From UBA3103 sp002365855 (lineage in GTDB: Bacteria > Bacillota > Desulfotomaculia > Desulfotomaculales > Pelotomaculaceae), in the NCBI GenBank assembly GCA_030627625.1, contig DAOURR010000004.1:22031-86030 (forward strand): a DNA stretch of 64,000 nucleotides, read 5' to 3'. The stretch's first letter is position 1. Each line of letters opens with the position of its first letter. Of the stretch, positions 35,339 to 45,397 are shown one piece after another. The notes beneath the pieces are model-generated. The model did not search any database, was not told the origin of the DNA, and saw only the letters and a list, made by a program, of their open reading frames with translations. The position numbers and the translations under genes are program-made.

Positions 35339-35507
35339 TGATATTCTTGGCGAAACATTACATGATTCAACAAGCTTTCTTCCATCTCCTGCTCTCATTA
35401 GTTGAAACAGGCAACAAAAAAGCGCTTTGCGCGCAGAGTTGTTGAAAATACCCTTAAGTTAAACGCTCGCCCCTGTACACCCGTGTTTTATTACATTAGA
35501 CACGATA

Positions 35508-35618
35508 TTTGCAGCAAAGAAAAATGGTATTATTGATTATTTTTTTGCGAAACCTTTTGACATAGTAGAATTGAAAAACATGGTGAATATTATATTGTCT
35601 GCTGCGACAAAAGATTAA
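35508..35618 (+). pseudogene. Remnant of a Spo0F-like response regulator
   Basis: An open plus-strand stretch ending in TAA encodes about 36 residues that match the C-terminus of a receiver domain: IIDYFFAKPFDIVELKNMV has the conserved lysine-proline (KPF) switch and the alpha-5 helix, closest in wording to Spo0F. No start codon, ribosome site or the N-terminal aspartate region precedes it. It is followed by a terminator at 35648-35685. It appears to be the end of a lost gene. Confidence 0.6.
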
Positions 35619-35647
35619 GGAGTATTAGTTTAATTAAGAAAATATTT

Positions 35648-35685
35648 TCCCGGACCATGTGTCAGCATCCGGGATATTTTTGTGA
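35648..35685 (+). terminator. Terminator after the response-regulator remnant
   Basis: CCCGGA and TCCGGG enclose a 13-base loop and are followed by ATATTTTTGTG on the plus strand. Confidence 0.55.
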
Positions 35686-35732
35686 CCAAATCAAAGATAT
35701 TCTTTAAACGTGCGTCAGATTAAGTACAAAAG

Positions 35733-35762
35733 ATTAAACGTGCCCTATAAGGGCTTTTTTTT
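35733..35762 (+). terminator. Terminator-like hairpin at the rsmG 3' end
   Basis: GCCCTATAAGGGC followed by a run of eight Ts on the plus strand overlaps the rsmG stop. The orientation serves plus-strand transcripts. Confidence 0.5.
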
Positions 35763-36464
35763 GGCTGTGCCGGGGCGCCGCGGGTATATATCCGGTGTGG
35801 CCACCACCTTCCTGATTATAACAAGGTTCCTTTCATCGCCTGCAAACGGCAGCCGCAGGTTGATAATATCCTCGGTCATCCCGCCCAATACTGCGAAAGC
35901 ATTTTTAGCCTCAGCCATTTCCTCTTCTATTTTTGAGCCTTTCATGGCTAAAAAGAGTCCTCCGGTCTTTACCGTGGGGAGGCAGTATTCGGACAGAACA
36001 CGCATGCTAGCAACTGCCCTGGCCACAACCAGGTCGAACTTTTCCCTGTAAGGCCCGCTTCTCCCCGCATCTTCCGCCCTGGCATGAACAGCTTCGATCC
36101 CGCTAAGACTCAGTTCTTTTATAACCTTTTTCAAAAATACCACTTTTTTTTCCTGTGCTTCCACTAGGGTGACCTGGACGGCGGGCCTGCATATTTTTAT
36201 TGGAATACCCGGCAGGCCGGCTCCTGCTCCCACATCCAACAGGCTTACTTCTCCCTCAACAGGAACAGCCTTGAGGCATGTCAGCGAGTCGATAAAATGT
36301 TTTACCGCAACATCTTTTTCTTCAACAATTGAAGTAAGATTTAAGCTCTTATTGGTTTCTGCAATCATAAAATAATATTTTTCAAACTGTTTAAGCTGTC
36401 TTTCTGAAAGTTCTATGCCCAGCTCGGCTGCTCCGATTAAAAGGGTTTTGCTTAAAATGCTCAT
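35745..36464 (-). CDS. rsmG: 16S rRNA (guanine-527 N7)-methyltransferase RsmG
   Basis: A 239-residue GidB/RsmG methyltransferase with the AdoMet-binding motif LLDVGAGAGLPGIPIKI and the VARAVASMRVL region. It methylates G527 of 16S rRNA. ATG with AAGGTGGA upstream. It follows mnmG, the classic mnmE-mnmG-rsmG order. Confidence 0.97.
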   Translation of the reverse strand: MSILSKTLLIGAAELGIELSERQLKQFEKYYFMIAETNKSLNLTSIVEEKDVAVKHFIDSLTCLKAVPVEGEVSLLDVGAGAGLPGIPIKICRPAVQVTLVEAQEKKVVFLKKVIKELSLSGIEAVHARAEDAGRSGPYREKFDLVVARAVASMRVLSEYCLPTVKTGGLFLAMKGSKIEEEMAEAKNAFAVLGGMTEDIINLRLPFAGDERNLVIIRKVVATPDIYPRRPGTAKKKPL

Positions 36465-36562
36465 ATTCCACCTTGTTATTACATGATTAGCTGATATTAG
36501 GTTGCAAAACTATTAATTTTACTTTTTATCCTGTAAAATTCCTGGTAATCATATTAATCTGT

Positions 36563-38461
36563 CTAAAACATTTTACCCGTTTTTCCTTTGCGGCGCTTTT
36601 GCTCCATGTAGATCAACAGGACAGAGACATCCGCCGGATTGACCCCGGCAATCCTGGCAGCCTGACCAATAGAGGCCGGCCTGATCTGTTCCATTTTTTC
36701 CCGCGCTTCCTGTCGGAGCCCTTTTACCATCATATAGTCCAGATCACCAGGTATCTTTTTCTCTTCCATCCGCTGAAAGCGCTCCACCTGGGCCTGCTGT
36801 TTTTTAATATACCCGTCGTACTTAACTTGTGTTTCAACCTGCTCCCTTACTTCCTCGGGCAGTTCCGGGTGATCCAGGGGCAAAAGCAGCAGCTGTTTGT
36901 AGCTTATCTCCGGCCGGCGCAGTAAACCCGCCAGGGATGTCCCCTGCTGTGGCAGCGCTGAGCTTTTCATTTCCAGCAGGGCCTTTTTTGTGGCCTCTGT
37001 CACGGGCACAACCGTTCGCTCCAACCGGTTCCTTTCCTCGTCCACAAGCGTTTTCTTTTTTTCGTAAGCGCTGTATCTCTCAGGCGATACAAGACCTATC
37101 CGGTAGCCCTTCTCGGTCAGCCTCAGGTCCGCGTTATCCTGCCTGAGCAGCAGCCTGTACTCTGCCCTGGAGGTCAGCATGCGGTAAGGTTCATCGATTT
37201 CCTTGGTGACCAGGTCGTCAATCATTACACCGGTATAGGCCTCTGACCTGGTCAGGGTGAAAGGCTCCATTTCCTTCACATAAAGCGCCGCGTTGATCCC
37301 GGCCATGATTCCCTGTGCCGCCGCCTCCTCATAACCTGAGGTGCCGTTGATCTGGCCGGCCGTAAAAAGACCGGGAACGCTTTTTGTTTCCAGGGTCAGA
37401 TTCAACTGCGTCGGAATCACGTAATCGTATTCAATCGCGTATCCCACACGCATAACTTCCACTTTCTCCAGGCCGGGGATGGTCCGCAGCATTTCCAGTT
37501 GAACGTCCTCCGGAAGGCTGGTGGCCATGCCCTGAACATACATCTCAGCAGTGTTTACTCCCTCCGGCTCAACAAAAATCTGGTGGGCCGGCTTATCTGA
37601 AAAACGCACAATTTTTGTTTCTATGGAAGGACAGTAGCGTGGGCCCAAACTTTGGATGGCTCCGGTGTAAAGCGGAGCCCTGTATAGATTATCACGTATA
37701 ACCCGGTGCGTTGACTCGTTGGTGTAGGTCAGCCAGCAGGGAACCTGCTCTCTTTCAGTGACTTTTGATATAAATGAGAAGTTACGCAGCTTTTCGTCGC
37801 CAGGCTGGATGTTCATACGGCTGAAGTCTATGCTGTTTCTGTCAACCCTTGGTGGGGTACCCGTTTTAAAGCGGCCAAGTTTGAGCCCCGCTTCGAGCAG
37901 GCTGTCGGAAAGACCTATTGATGGAAATTGACCATTAGGACCACCTGGAAAAGACAGATCTCCTATTACAATTCTGCCCTTAAGGTACGTACCGGTTGTC
38001 ATCACAACTGCCCCGGCGTCAAACCTGGCGCCGGTGTTTGTTAACACCCCGCGCGCTTTCCCCTCCCCGGTGATCAGCCGTTCCACCATGGCCTGTTTTA
38101 AGTCCAGGTTTGGCTGCTGCTCCAACACCTGTTTCATCAGCATCTGGTAGACTTTTTTGTCCGCCTGGGCCCGTAAAGCATGTACGGCTGGACCTTTTGC
38201 AGTATTTAAAAGACGCATTTGGATGGAGGCCCGGTCTGTGGTTAGCCCTATCTCTCCGCCGAGCGCGTCAACTTCCCGTACCAGGTGGCCCTTGGCCGGC
38301 CCACCCACCGCAGGATTGCAGGGCATCAGCGCCACATTATCCAGACTTAAAGTAAGAACACATGTCCTGCAGCCCATCCTGGCCGCTGCCAGGCCGGCCT
38401 CACACCCGGCATGTCCCGCGCCTATTACAACAACATCGTATTTTCCTGCCGAGTATTCCAT
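36563..38461 (-). CDS. mnmG: tRNA uridine 5-carboxymethylaminomethyl enzyme MnmG (GidA)
   Basis: A 632-residue FAD protein: [21 protein letters not shown] at the N-terminus (shown in part), [19 protein letters not shown] motif (MPCNPAVGG) and the conserved [10 protein letters not shown]. With MnmE it forms cmnm5U34 in tRNA. Full length for the family. ATG start at 38461, ten bases downstream of mnmE. Confidence 0.97.
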   Translation of the reverse strand: MEYSAGKYDVVVIGAGHAGCEAGLAAARMGCRTCVLTLSLDNVALMPCNPAVGGPAKGHLVREVDALGGEIGLTTDRASIQMRLLNTAKGPAVHALRAQADKKVYQMLMKQVLEQQPNLDLKQAMVERLITGEGKARGVLTNTGARFDAGAVVMTTGTYLKGRIVIGDLSFPGGPNGQFPSIGLSDSLLEAGLKLGRFKTGTPPRVDRNSIDFSRMNIQPGDEKLRNFSFISKVTEREQVPCWLTYTNESTHRVIRDNLYRAPLYTGAIQSLGPRYCPSIETKIVRFSDKPAHQIFVEPEGVNTAEMYVQGMATSLPEDVQLEMLRTIPGLEKVEVMRVGYAIEYDYVIPTQLNLTLETKSVPGLFTAGQINGTSGYEEAAAQGIMAGINAALYVKEMEPFTLTRSEAYTGVMIDDLVTKEIDEPYRMLTSRAEYRLLLRQDNADLRLTEKGYRIGLVSPERYSAYEKKKTLVDEERNRLERTVVPVTEATKKALLEMKSSALPQQGTSLAGLLRRPEISYKQLLLLPLDHPELPEEVREQVETQVKYDGYIKKQQAQVERFQRMEEKKIPGDLDYMMVKGLRQEAREKMEQIRPASIGQAARIAGVNPADVSVLLIYMEQKRRKGKTGKMF

Positions 38462-38470
38462 CCCGGAGCC

Positions 38471-39850
38471 TCACTTCCCAATACAGAAATCCTTAAATAT
38501 TCTATCTAACAAATCTTCGGTAACCGTGGAACCAGTAATTTCACCTAAAGCCTCCCAGGCTGAGCGAAGGTCGATTGCTGCCACATCAATGGGAACCCCT
38601 CTTTTTATCCCCTCAATGGCATCTTCAAGGTGGAGCGCTGTTTTTTCGAGTGCTATTTTGTGGCGGACGTTGGTTACAAGTACATTGTCTGTACCGGACA
38701 GCTGGCCACCCATCACCATTTCATATATTTTCTCTTCCAGTTCAGCCAGTCCGGTCCCTTTTTCAGCGGAGATCCATAAAACAGTTCTGCCCTTCGCCAG
38801 CTCTTCAACATCACTTAAATTTATTTTTTTCTGTTCAACATCTACTTTATTAATGAGAAAAATAGACTTTTTATCACCTAAATTCTCGATAATTGCCAGA
38901 TCCTCCTGCGCCAATCCTCTTGCAGCATCGAGCACAAGCAAAACAAGGTCCGCCCGCCCGATCATTTCCCTTGTTTTTTCAACCCCAATTTTTTCTATTA
39001 TGTCTCTGGTCTCATGAATACCCGCAGTATCAATTATTTTTAAAGGTATGCCCTTGATATTAACGACTTCTTCAATAACATCCCTGGTAGTGCCGGGTAT
39101 ATCTGTAACAATGGCCCGGTCCTCCCTGAGCATGGCATTCAGCAGTGAAGATTTGCCAACGTTAGGCCTGCCGATAATAATAGTGCTGATCCCTTCCCGG
39201 TAAACTCTTCCCGCTTCTGCGCCCCTGATAAGTTCCCGGGTCTCCATCAGCAGGTTTTCTCCGGTAATGGTGATTTCTACGCCAGTGGCTATTTCCAGGT
39301 CCTCGTCCGGAAAATCAATGTTTGCCTCAACCCTGGCCAGAAGACCTAACAGCCTGTCCTGCAGTTCCAGAATTTTTCTTGACAATTCTCCCCTGAGTTG
39401 TGATACAGCTATTTTTAAACTGGACTCTGTTTTTGAACGAATGACATCTATCACAGACTCCGCTTGCGCCAGGTCCAGCCTGCCGTTCAAAAAAGCCCTT
39501 TTGCTGAATTCGCCCGGTTCAGCCAAACGAGCCCCTTGGGCCAAAACAAGCTCCAAAACTTTTCGAAGGGGCACTATCCCTCCATGACAATTAATTTCCA
39601 CAACATCTTCCCTGGTATATGTATGCGGCTCTTTCATATAGCTCAGAAGCACCTCGTCAACTATCACTCCGGTCCCATCGACAATATGCCCGTACATCAG
39701 CCTGTGACTGCCCTTGTTGAGCCACCCGCCACGCCGGGCCTTAAATATTTTTTTTGAAATTTCAGCTGCCTCAGATCCGCTGATCCTGACGATTCCTATA
39801 CCCCCCTCGCCCAGGGGAGTTGAAATCGCAGCAATGGTGTCTTCACCCAA
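38471..39850 (-). CDS. mnmE: tRNA modification GTPase MnmE
   Basis: A 459-residue TrmE/MnmE with an N-terminal tetrahydrofolate-binding domain, a G domain (Walker [24 protein letters not shown]) and the C-terminal FCIGK that carries the catalytic cysteine. It acts with MnmG. TTG start with GGAGGTT upstream. A hairpin separates it from jag. Confidence 0.97.
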   Translation of the reverse strand: MGEDTIAAISTPLGEGGIGIVRISGSEAAEISKKIFKARRGGWLNKGSHRLMYGHIVDGTGVIVDEVLLSYMKEPHTYTREDVVEINCHGGIVPLRKVLELVLAQGARLAEPGEFSKRAFLNGRLDLAQAESVIDVIRSKTESSLKIAVSQLRGELSRKILELQDRLLGLLARVEANIDFPDEDLEIATGVEITITGENLLMETRELIRGAEAGRVYREGISTIIIGRPNVGKSSLLNAMLREDRAIVTDIPGTTRDVIEEVVNIKGIPLKIIDTAGIHETRDIIEKIGVEKTREMIGRADLVLLVLDAARGLAQEDLAIIENLGDKKSIFLINKVDVEQKKINLSDVEELAKGRTVLWISAEKGTGLAELEEKIYEMVMGGQLSGTDNVLVTNVRHKIALEKTALHLEDAIEGIKRGVPIDVAAIDLRSAWEALGEITGSTVTEDLLDRIFKDFCIGK

Positions 39851-39885
39851 GATTCGTGAAACCTCCGCATAATTGATTTTTAAAA

Positions 39886-39916
39886 ACCCAGCAGGCCTGA
39901 GACCAGCTGGGTTTGG
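39886..39916 (-). terminator. Hairpin between jag and mnmE
   Basis: AAACCCAGC and GCTGGGTTT pair around a 13-base loop and are followed on the minus strand by TTTAAAAATC. It may attenuate transcription from the rpmH-jag block into mnmE. Confidence 0.6.
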
Positions 39917-39917
39917 T

Positions 39918-40538
39918 TTATTTCCTGGGGGATATTACAATTTTACGGTAAGGCTCGTCACCCTCGCTGAAAGTATGGATATCGTCCATTCCCTGCAGAG
40001 CCGTGTGGATAATCCGCCTCTCCTGGGAACTCATCGGCTCCAGGACCACGTTTCTCCCCCTTTGCTTAGCCTTGTCGGCAAGCTTCAGGGCTAGTTTTTG
40101 CAGGGTTTTCTCACGCCTGTCGCGATAACCTTCTATATCAATAATAATTTTTTTCCGGACTTCCTGGTTCTTATTAACTGAAAGATTTACCAGGTATTGC
40201 AGAGCATCGAGCGTTTCGCCCCGCCTTCCGATTAAAATACCCAGGTCTGGCCCTTCCAGGTTGATTAATAGGCCTCGTTCATTTTCCTTTGCTTTAATGT
40301 CAACTTCGATTTCCATTGTTTGAAAAATTCTTTTCAAAAGCCCGGTGGCTTTTTGTGAGATTCCTGCTCTCATAGATACTTTAACCCTGGCCATTTTTAC
40401 CATCAGCAGGCCAAAAATGCCCCTGGAAGGCTCTTCTAAAATATCAACTTCAACCTCTTCCCTGAAAGCGCCCAGATCTTTCAAGGCTAAATTTACCGCC
40501 TCGTCTACTGTTTTGCCCGTTTTTTCGACAACTTTCAA
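39918..40538 (-). CDS. khpB: RNA-binding protein Jag/KhpB (SpoIIIJ-associated)
   Basis: A 206-residue protein with an N-terminal Jag domain (about 1-50; [18 protein letters not shown]), a KH domain ([18 protein letters not shown]) and an R3H domain (RRIIHTAL). It binds RNA with KhpA and is linked to cell-envelope and sporulation control. TTG start overlapping the end of yidC. Confidence 0.95.
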   Translation of the reverse strand: MKVVEKTGKTVDEAVNLALKDLGAFREEVEVDILEEPSRGIFGLLMVKMARVKVSMRAGISQKATGLLKRIFQTMEIEVDIKAKENERGLLINLEGPDLGILIGRRGETLDALQYLVNLSVNKNQEVRKKIIIDIEGYRDRREKTLQKLALKLADKAKQRGRNVVLEPMSSQERRIIHTALQGMDDIHTFSEGDEPYRKIVISPRK

Positions 40539-41215
40539 CTTCCAGCCTCCCCTTTGACAGCCAACGTCTGCTTGTTAATAAAATATTGTTGGATTATCCC
40601 CGCAATATTGAAGACAACCCAGTACAAAGCAAGACCGGCGGAAACTTTGGTGGAAATCCAGCCAATAAATACGGGCATCGTATACAACATCATTCTCTGG
40701 GTGGGGTCGTTGGACAAGGTTGTCATTTTGGACTGGGCATAAGTTGTGACACCCGCCAAAATTGGCAGAATATATGATGCGGGATCCGCCAATGACGCCA
40801 TCCCGCTAAGGTCCCTTACCCAGAGAAAAGTGGCATGGGCAGGATTAATGAAATCAAAATTAAATAAAGAACGATAAAGGGCAATAAATATTGGCATCTG
40901 GATCAGGAGCGGCAGGCAGCCCATTGCAGGGTTTACATTGTTCTCCCTGTATAACTCCATCATCTTTTCCTGCATCTTCTTGGGATCTTTTTCTTTGTAT
41001 TTTGCCTGTATTTCCTTGATTTTCGGCTGGATCTGCTGCATCGCCAGCATTGATTTCATCTGCTTTTGAGACAGCGGATAAAGTACTATTTTTATGAGTA
41101 TGGTAAGTAAAATAATGGCTATGCCGTAGTTCGGAAAACCAACGCTTTCAGTGAGCAGGTACAGCCAGTTTAAAAGCCAGGTCATACCGTCTACAATAGC
41201 ATTAAAAATTGCCAA
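40535..41215 (-). CDS. yidC: Membrane protein insertase YidC (OxaA/SpoIIIJ)
   Basis: A 226-residue short YidC with five or six membrane helices (YGIAIILLTILIKIVLYPLS, LYRSLFNFDF, AGLALYWVVFNIAGII). It has no signal-peptidase II cysteine at the N-terminus. The conserved arginine of the hydrophilic groove in most YidC proteins is not evident near KIVLYPLSQKQ, where a lysine stands. TTG start with AAGGAGG upstream. Overlaps jag by four bases. Confidence 0.95.
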   Translation of the reverse strand: MAIFNAIVDGMTWLLNWLYLLTESVGFPNYGIAIILLTILIKIVLYPLSQKQMKSMLAMQQIQPKIKEIQAKYKEKDPKKMQEKMMELYRENNVNPAMGCLPLLIQMPIFIALYRSLFNFDFINPAHATFLWVRDLSGMASLADPASYILPILAGVTTYAQSKMTTLSNDPTQRMMLYTMPVFIGWISTKVSAGLALYWVVFNIAGIIQQYFINKQTLAVKGEAGS

Positions 41216-41261
41216 ATAAAACCCGCCTCCTTTTCAGTCCCGCCAACCCAGCGGAAAATTT

Positions 41262-41468
41262 TTATACCGGGTCGTATCCGCCGGGATGAAAAGGATGACA
41301 TTTAAGCACTCTTTTCACAGCCATCCAGGGTCCCTTAAAGGGGCCGTATTTATCCAGAGCCTGCAGGGCGTAATGTGAGCAGGTTGGATAAAAGCGACAG
41401 GTCGGCGGTTTTAGCGGCGAAATAATCTTTTGGTAGAGCTTGACCATCAAAATCAAAAAAAACCTCAA
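41262..41468 (-). CDS. yidD: Membrane protein insertion factor YidD
   Basis: A 68-residue YidD with [18 protein letters not shown] and [12 protein letters not shown]. It assists YidC-dependent insertion. TTG start; its first codons overlap the rnpA stop by four bases. Confidence 0.95.
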   Translation of the reverse strand: MRFFLILMVKLYQKIISPLKPPTCRFYPTCSHYALQALDKYGPFKGPWMAVKRVLKCHPFHPGGYDPV

Positions 41469-41809
41469 GGGGTTCCTCCCCCATTTGCAACCTTTTTTAA
41501 TAACTTTATGATGCTGTCTTCGGCCTGCCTGAATTTAATAACGGCAGCGCCCCGGCGTGCCAGGATTACAAAATCATAGCCGTCAGGAAACTTTAATATA
41601 TTCTGCCGGCATGCTTCTTTCAGCAGCCGCCTGACCCTGTTTCTTGTAACCGCTTTGCCGACTTTCTTGCTGACTGTGAACCCAAACCGACTGGTATCCA
41701 AGTTATTCTTAAAAAAATATATCACCAGGCGCCGGTCAGCAACCGACTTGCCCAGGCTGTATACTTTTCTGTATTCACCATTTTTTTTGATAATATTCAG
41801 AGAGTTCAT
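41465..41809 (-). CDS. rnpA: Ribonuclease P protein component
   Basis: A 114-residue RnpA with the RNR motif region ([19 protein letters not shown]). It is the protein cofactor of RNase P in tRNA 5' maturation. ATG start with AGG upstream, overlaps yidD by four bases. Confidence 0.96.
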   Translation of the reverse strand: MNSLNIIKKNGEYRKVYSLGKSVADRRLVIYFFKNNLDTSRFGFTVSKKVGKAVTRNRVRRLLKEACRQNILKFPDGYDFVILARRGAAVIKFRQAEDSIIKLLKKVANGGGTP

Positions 41810-41976
41810 TTATTCCTCAGGTTAAGCCGGTTCACTCACTCTGGTAAACAATTTACTTGTCAGCAGCTACAGAGTCCTCTATTATATACTTTTCCATTAT
41901 TAGAGTATAACCAGTCCTTTATTCCTTATATACCCTTCACGCTGCAAACATTTAGAAAGGCCACTGACTAGCGGCC

Positions 41977-42111
41977 TTACGCAGACAATCTTTTTCTCCC
42001 TTTCAATCTTCTTCTCTTTAATACGTTCCGGCCGGAACGGGTTGACATCCTTTTCAGGAAGCCGTGAATTTTTTTATGCTTACGTGCCTTTGGCTGGTAT
42101 GTGCGCTTCAT
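41977..42111 (-). CDS. rpmH: 50S ribosomal protein L34
   Basis: A 44-residue, very basic protein: [18 protein letters not shown] start, then [20 protein letters not shown] and LSA end. ATG at 42111 with GGAGG upstream. It is the first gene of the minus-strand operon from the origin, 168 bases upstream of rnpA. Confidence 0.96.
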   Translation of the reverse strand: MKRTYQPKARKHKKIHGFLKRMSTRSGRNVLKRRRLKGRKRLSA

Positions 42112-42241
42112 AACTGCACCTCCTTTTTATGTTCTGTCCGCATTAAACCCGCTTGTAAGGGTGAGGCACAGAGCCATTTCAGGCATTATTTGTCCTGGGG
42201 TTGATGAAAAAAGATCCCCCCTGTTCAAGGACACACAAACC

Positions 42242-42270
42242 ATTATATAACAATCATTTTTGGACGTCAA
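42242..42270 (-). promoter_or_regulatory. Sigma-A promoter of rpmH
   Basis: On the minus strand TTGACG (42270-42265), 17 bases and a perfect TATAAT (42247-42242). Confidence 0.75.
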
Positions 42271-42316
42271 GGCGCAACCTGAAAAGGCTCCTTGTCTTTA
42301 TATTTTTAAAAGCTTG

Positions 42317-42345
42317 TTGATAATTAAAGCAAAATTTGGTATTAT
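42317..42345 (+). promoter_or_regulatory. Sigma-A promoter of dnaA
   Basis: TTGATA (42317-42322), 17-base spacer and TATTAT (42340-42345), giving a leader of about 150 bases before dnaA. The near-DnaA-box at 42379 is downstream of it, possibly allowing autoregulation. Confidence 0.65.
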
Positions 42346-42500
42346 TCTAGTGTCTTAATAAACAATTACTAGATATTTTTCCACAGCATGTTAATATTTT
42401 TTCGTGTTATTCTGTTAATATTTGCCTAAAACCCTAAAATACCTCCCCGTACAGGAGGCTTTTTCGGTTTTATCTATCTTTATTCCTACGGGGGTATACC

Positions 42501-43844
42501 ATGGTCAGAAGTGAATTACTGGAACTTTGGGAACAAACACTCAAGGTTTTAGAAAAGAAAATTAACAAATATTCTTATGAAACCTGGCTTAAAACACTTA
42601 AGCCTTTGGGTTGCTTTGAAAATACCTTTATCATTGAGGTTCCAAATCATTTCTCACGGGGGTGGCTTAGTGACCGCTATGCTCCATTAATGAAGGACGT
42701 CCTTCAGGATATAATGAATCAGGAGATAAGTGTGCAGTTTCTTCTTTCCAATGAAATCCCTGATATTCCACAAAACCAGGTCAGTAAACCCCCTCAAAAA
42801 GACATTGAGGATTTCTCTATGACTCATTTAAATCCAAGGTATACCTTTGATAACTTCGTGGTGGGAAATAGTAACCGGTTTTCACACGCTGCCTGCCTTG
42901 CGGTGGCAGAGTCGCCGGCAAAAGCATATAATCCACTGTTTATATACGGCGGTGTCGGACTGGGCAAGACTCACCTGATGCACGCCATCGGACAGTATGT
43001 CCTGCAGCATTGTCCAAGAATGAAGGTCTCTTATGTTACTTCAGAAAAATTTACCAACGAAATGATCAATTCAATCAGAGATGATAAAACCGTTGAATTT
43101 AGAAACAAGTACCGCGGTATGGATATCCTGCTGGTGGATGACATCCAGTTTTTAGCTGGAAAGGAACGCACACAGGAAGAATTTTTTCATACTTTTAACA
43201 CCCTGCACGAGGCAAATAAACAGATTATCATATCCAGCGACCGCCCGCCAAAAGAGATCCCGACACTGGAAGATCGCCTCAGATCGCGTTTTGAATGGGG
43301 TCTGATCACAGATATTCAACCTCCCGACCTTGAAACCAGGATTGCTATACTGCGAAAGAAGGCCCGTCTCGAAAGCCTGGCCATCCCTGATGACACAATA
43401 GTCTTCATTGCTAATAAGATCCAGTCAAATATTCGTATCCTGGAAGGTGCGCTGATCAGGATCCTTGCGCATGCCTCCTTAAACGGTGAAAATATTAACC
43501 CGGAAATGGCGGCAGAGGTTCTTAAAGACATACTGCCGACCGTTAAACCCAGGCCAATAACCATAGAACTGATCCAGGAGATCGTCTCTTCTTTTTATAA
43601 TTTACGGGCTGAAGATTTTAAGGCCAAGAAAAGGACCCGCTCTGTCTCTTATCCCCGCCAGATAGCAATGTATCTCTGCAGGGAGCTCACTGATACTTCA
43701 CTCCCTCAAATCGGCAGCGCTTTTGGCGGCCGTGATCATACCACGGTTATCCACGCTTATGATAAAATAAACCGTGAAATAAAAGAAAATGTCGTTTTAC
43801 AAGATGCTCTGAAAAATCTCATCGAGCAGATAGAAAAGAGTTAA
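42501..43844 (+). CDS. dnaA: Chromosomal replication initiator DnaA
   Basis: A 447-residue DnaA: N-terminal interaction domain, AAA+ core with Walker [16 protein letters not shown] (about 153-167), Walker B LLVDDIQF, and the C-terminal DNA-binding domain with the signature [14 protein letters not shown]. It binds DnaA boxes and opens the origin. ATG start with GGGGG upstream. First gene of the plus-strand replication cluster. Confidence 0.98.
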   Translation: MVRSELLELWEQTLKVLEKKINKYSYETWLKTLKPLGCFENTFIIEVPNHFSRGWLSDRYAPLMKDVLQDIMNQEISVQFLLSNEIPDIPQNQVSKPPQKDIEDFSMTHLNPRYTFDNFVVGNSNRFSHAACLAVAESPAKAYNPLFIYGGVGLGKTHLMHAIGQYVLQHCPRMKVSYVTSEKFTNEMINSIRDDKTVEFRNKYRGMDILLVDDIQFLAGKERTQEEFFHTFNTLHEANKQIIISSDRPPKEIPTLEDRLRSRFEWGLITDIQPPDLETRIAILRKKARLESLAIPDDTIVFIANKIQSNIRILEGALIRILAHASLNGENINPEMAAEVLKDILPTVKPRPITIELIQEIVSSFYNLRAEDFKAKKRTRSVSYPRQIAMYLCRELTDTSLPQIGSAFGGRDHTTVIHAYDKINREIKENVVLQDALKNLIEQIEKS

Positions 43845-44056
43845 CAGACCTGTTGAATATATTGTTAATAATTTTGTTAGTTAATTATATTTACAGATTT
43901 TTATAAATTTTTTTTGATATTTAATTAACATCATTTAAGAACATCTTGTCCTTTTTGTTTACTGAGTTTATTTAACATACTAACATATACACACTCCTTA
44001 CTATTATTACTACTAAAAAATAATGATAAAATAATAATGATAATGGAGAATATCAC
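43845..44056. other. oriC: oriC unwinding region between dnaA and dnaN
   Basis: These 212 bases are extremely AT-rich. Near the dnaN end a one-mismatch DnaA box (ATATACACA, 43985-43993) is followed after five bases by TACTATTATTACTACTA (43999-44015) and a TAATGAT-rich tract. On the lower strand this reads as consecutive 3'-GAT/AAT triplets, the DnaA-trio pattern that defines the unwinding system of Bacillus subtilis, which lies at the same place (dnaA-dnaN) with nearly the same bases. No perfect TTATCCACA box is present. Confidence 0.75.
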
Positions 44057-45166
44057 ATGAAAATAATTTGCGAAAAAGAAAAATTACTTGAAGTAGTACA
44101 AATTGTCCAACGTGCTGTTTCGTTAAAAAACCCTCTGCCTATTCTTTCAGGAATAAAATTTGAAACAAAAGAGGATCGAGTTCTGCTAACTGCCACAGAC
44201 CTTGAAATTGGGATCCAATGTACATTTCAGGCGGAAATTTTAGAAGAGGGAAGAGCGGTTATACCTGCAAAAATTTTTACCGAACTGATCAGGCGTCTTC
44301 CTGATGCGCCGGTAGTTTTAGAATCAGATTCGCTGACAGGCAGCGTCAAGGTTAAATACGGACAATCGGAAGCCAATATAAATGGTTTTCCAGTTGATGA
44401 ATTCCCGGACTTTCCATTACCTGAAAGTGAGACACAGTTTTATCTCTCAGGGGATATTTTAAGAGAAGTAATCAGACAGGTTGTTTTTGCGGTTGCTGCT
44501 GATGAAAACCGCCCAATTTTTACAGGAGTATTATTTGAAATAAGTGGCGAAGAAGTACACGTGGTGGCAACTGATACACACAGGTTGGCCTGGCGCAGAG
44601 TTAGCCTGAATAACGTCGGGGAACTCAATATAAATTTAATTGTACCTGGAAAAACTCTTAATGAGCTGTTGAGAATAATTGGCGGGTCCGATCAACCGGT
44701 AAAAGTAACGATTACTGAAAACCAGGTACTCTTTAACACAGATGATGTTTGCCTGATCTCGCGCCTGATTGGAGGTCAGTTTCCGAATTACCGCCAGGTA
44801 ATACCCAGGGAGCATATATCCAGAATACGCATCAAAACGAGAGAACTGGCAGAGGCTACGGAAAGAGCGGCACTGCTGACAAGAGAAGGTTCATCTATCG
44901 TAAAATTTAATATACAGGATAATATGCTGGTAATCTCTGTTAACACCGAAGCAGGCAGTGTGCGTGAGGAACTGTCAGTTTATCATGAAGGGGAACCTCT
45001 CCAGTTTGCTTTTAATGCGCGTTATTTGAGCGATGTTCTTAAAGTGGTGGGAAGTGAAGAAATAAATATAGAATTTACCGGGCCGCTGAGTCCGGGTATA
45101 CTTAAACCGGTTTCAGACATGGAGTATCTGTCTCTGCTTCTGCCGGTAAGGTTGCGTGAGGAGTGA
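44057..45166 (+). CDS. dnaN: DNA polymerase III sliding clamp (beta subunit)
   Basis: A 369-residue three-domain clamp starting MKIICEKEKLLEVVQIVQRAV and ending with YLSLLLPVRL, which carries the conserved PVR-type end contact. It tethers DNA polymerase. ATG with TGGAGAA upstream. Confidence 0.97.
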   Translation: MKIICEKEKLLEVVQIVQRAVSLKNPLPILSGIKFETKEDRVLLTATDLEIGIQCTFQAEILEEGRAVIPAKIFTELIRRLPDAPVVLESDSLTGSVKVKYGQSEANINGFPVDEFPDFPLPESETQFYLSGDILREVIRQVVFAVAADENRPIFTGVLFEISGEEVHVVATDTHRLAWRRVSLNNVGELNINLIVPGKTLNELLRIIGGSDQPVKVTITENQVLFNTDDVCLISRLIGGQFPNYRQVIPREHISRIRIKTRELAEATERAALLTREGSSIVKFNIQDNMLVISVNTEAGSVREELSVYHEGEPLQFAFNARYLSDVLKVVGSEEINIEFTGPLSPGILKPVSDMEYLSLLLPVRLREE

Positions 45167-45172
45167 AAAATT

Positions 45173-45397
45173 TTGCCAGTCCCTGTGACGGTGAAAAATG
45201 AAATAAGGCTGGACCAGTTTTTAAAATGGGCAGGTTTTTCTTCTACCGGTGGTCAGAGTAAATATTTTATAATATCAGGCATGGTAATGGTGAATGAAAA
45301 GGTAGAAACCAGGCGGGGAAAACTGCTCCGGAATGGGGACAAGGTGAAAGTAATGGAAAACGAATATCTTGTTTCCTTTCAGAACGGGGAGTGTTGA
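45173..45397 (+). CDS. rlbA: S4-domain RNA-binding protein (YaaA/RlbA)
   Basis: A 74-residue S4-domain protein (RLDQFLKWAGFSSTGGQSKY). The YaaA/RlbA proteins bind ribosomal RNA and are encoded between dnaN and recF in Firmicutes. TTG start with GAGGAG upstream; it overlaps recF. Confidence 0.92.
   Translation: MPVPVTVKNEIRLDQFLKWAGFSSTGGQSKYFIISGMVMVNEKVETRRGKLLRNGDKVKVMENEYLVSFQNGEC

Larger units (their letters stand above)
42112..42500. other. rpmH-dnaA divergent region (part of origin)
   Basis: These 389 bases hold the outward-facing rpmH and dnaA promoters. I see no perfect TTATCCACA; the closest is TTTTCCACA at 42379-42387. The AT-rich half next to dnaA contains TGTTAAT/TTAATA repeats. 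It may be a minor part of the origin. Confidence 0.6.
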
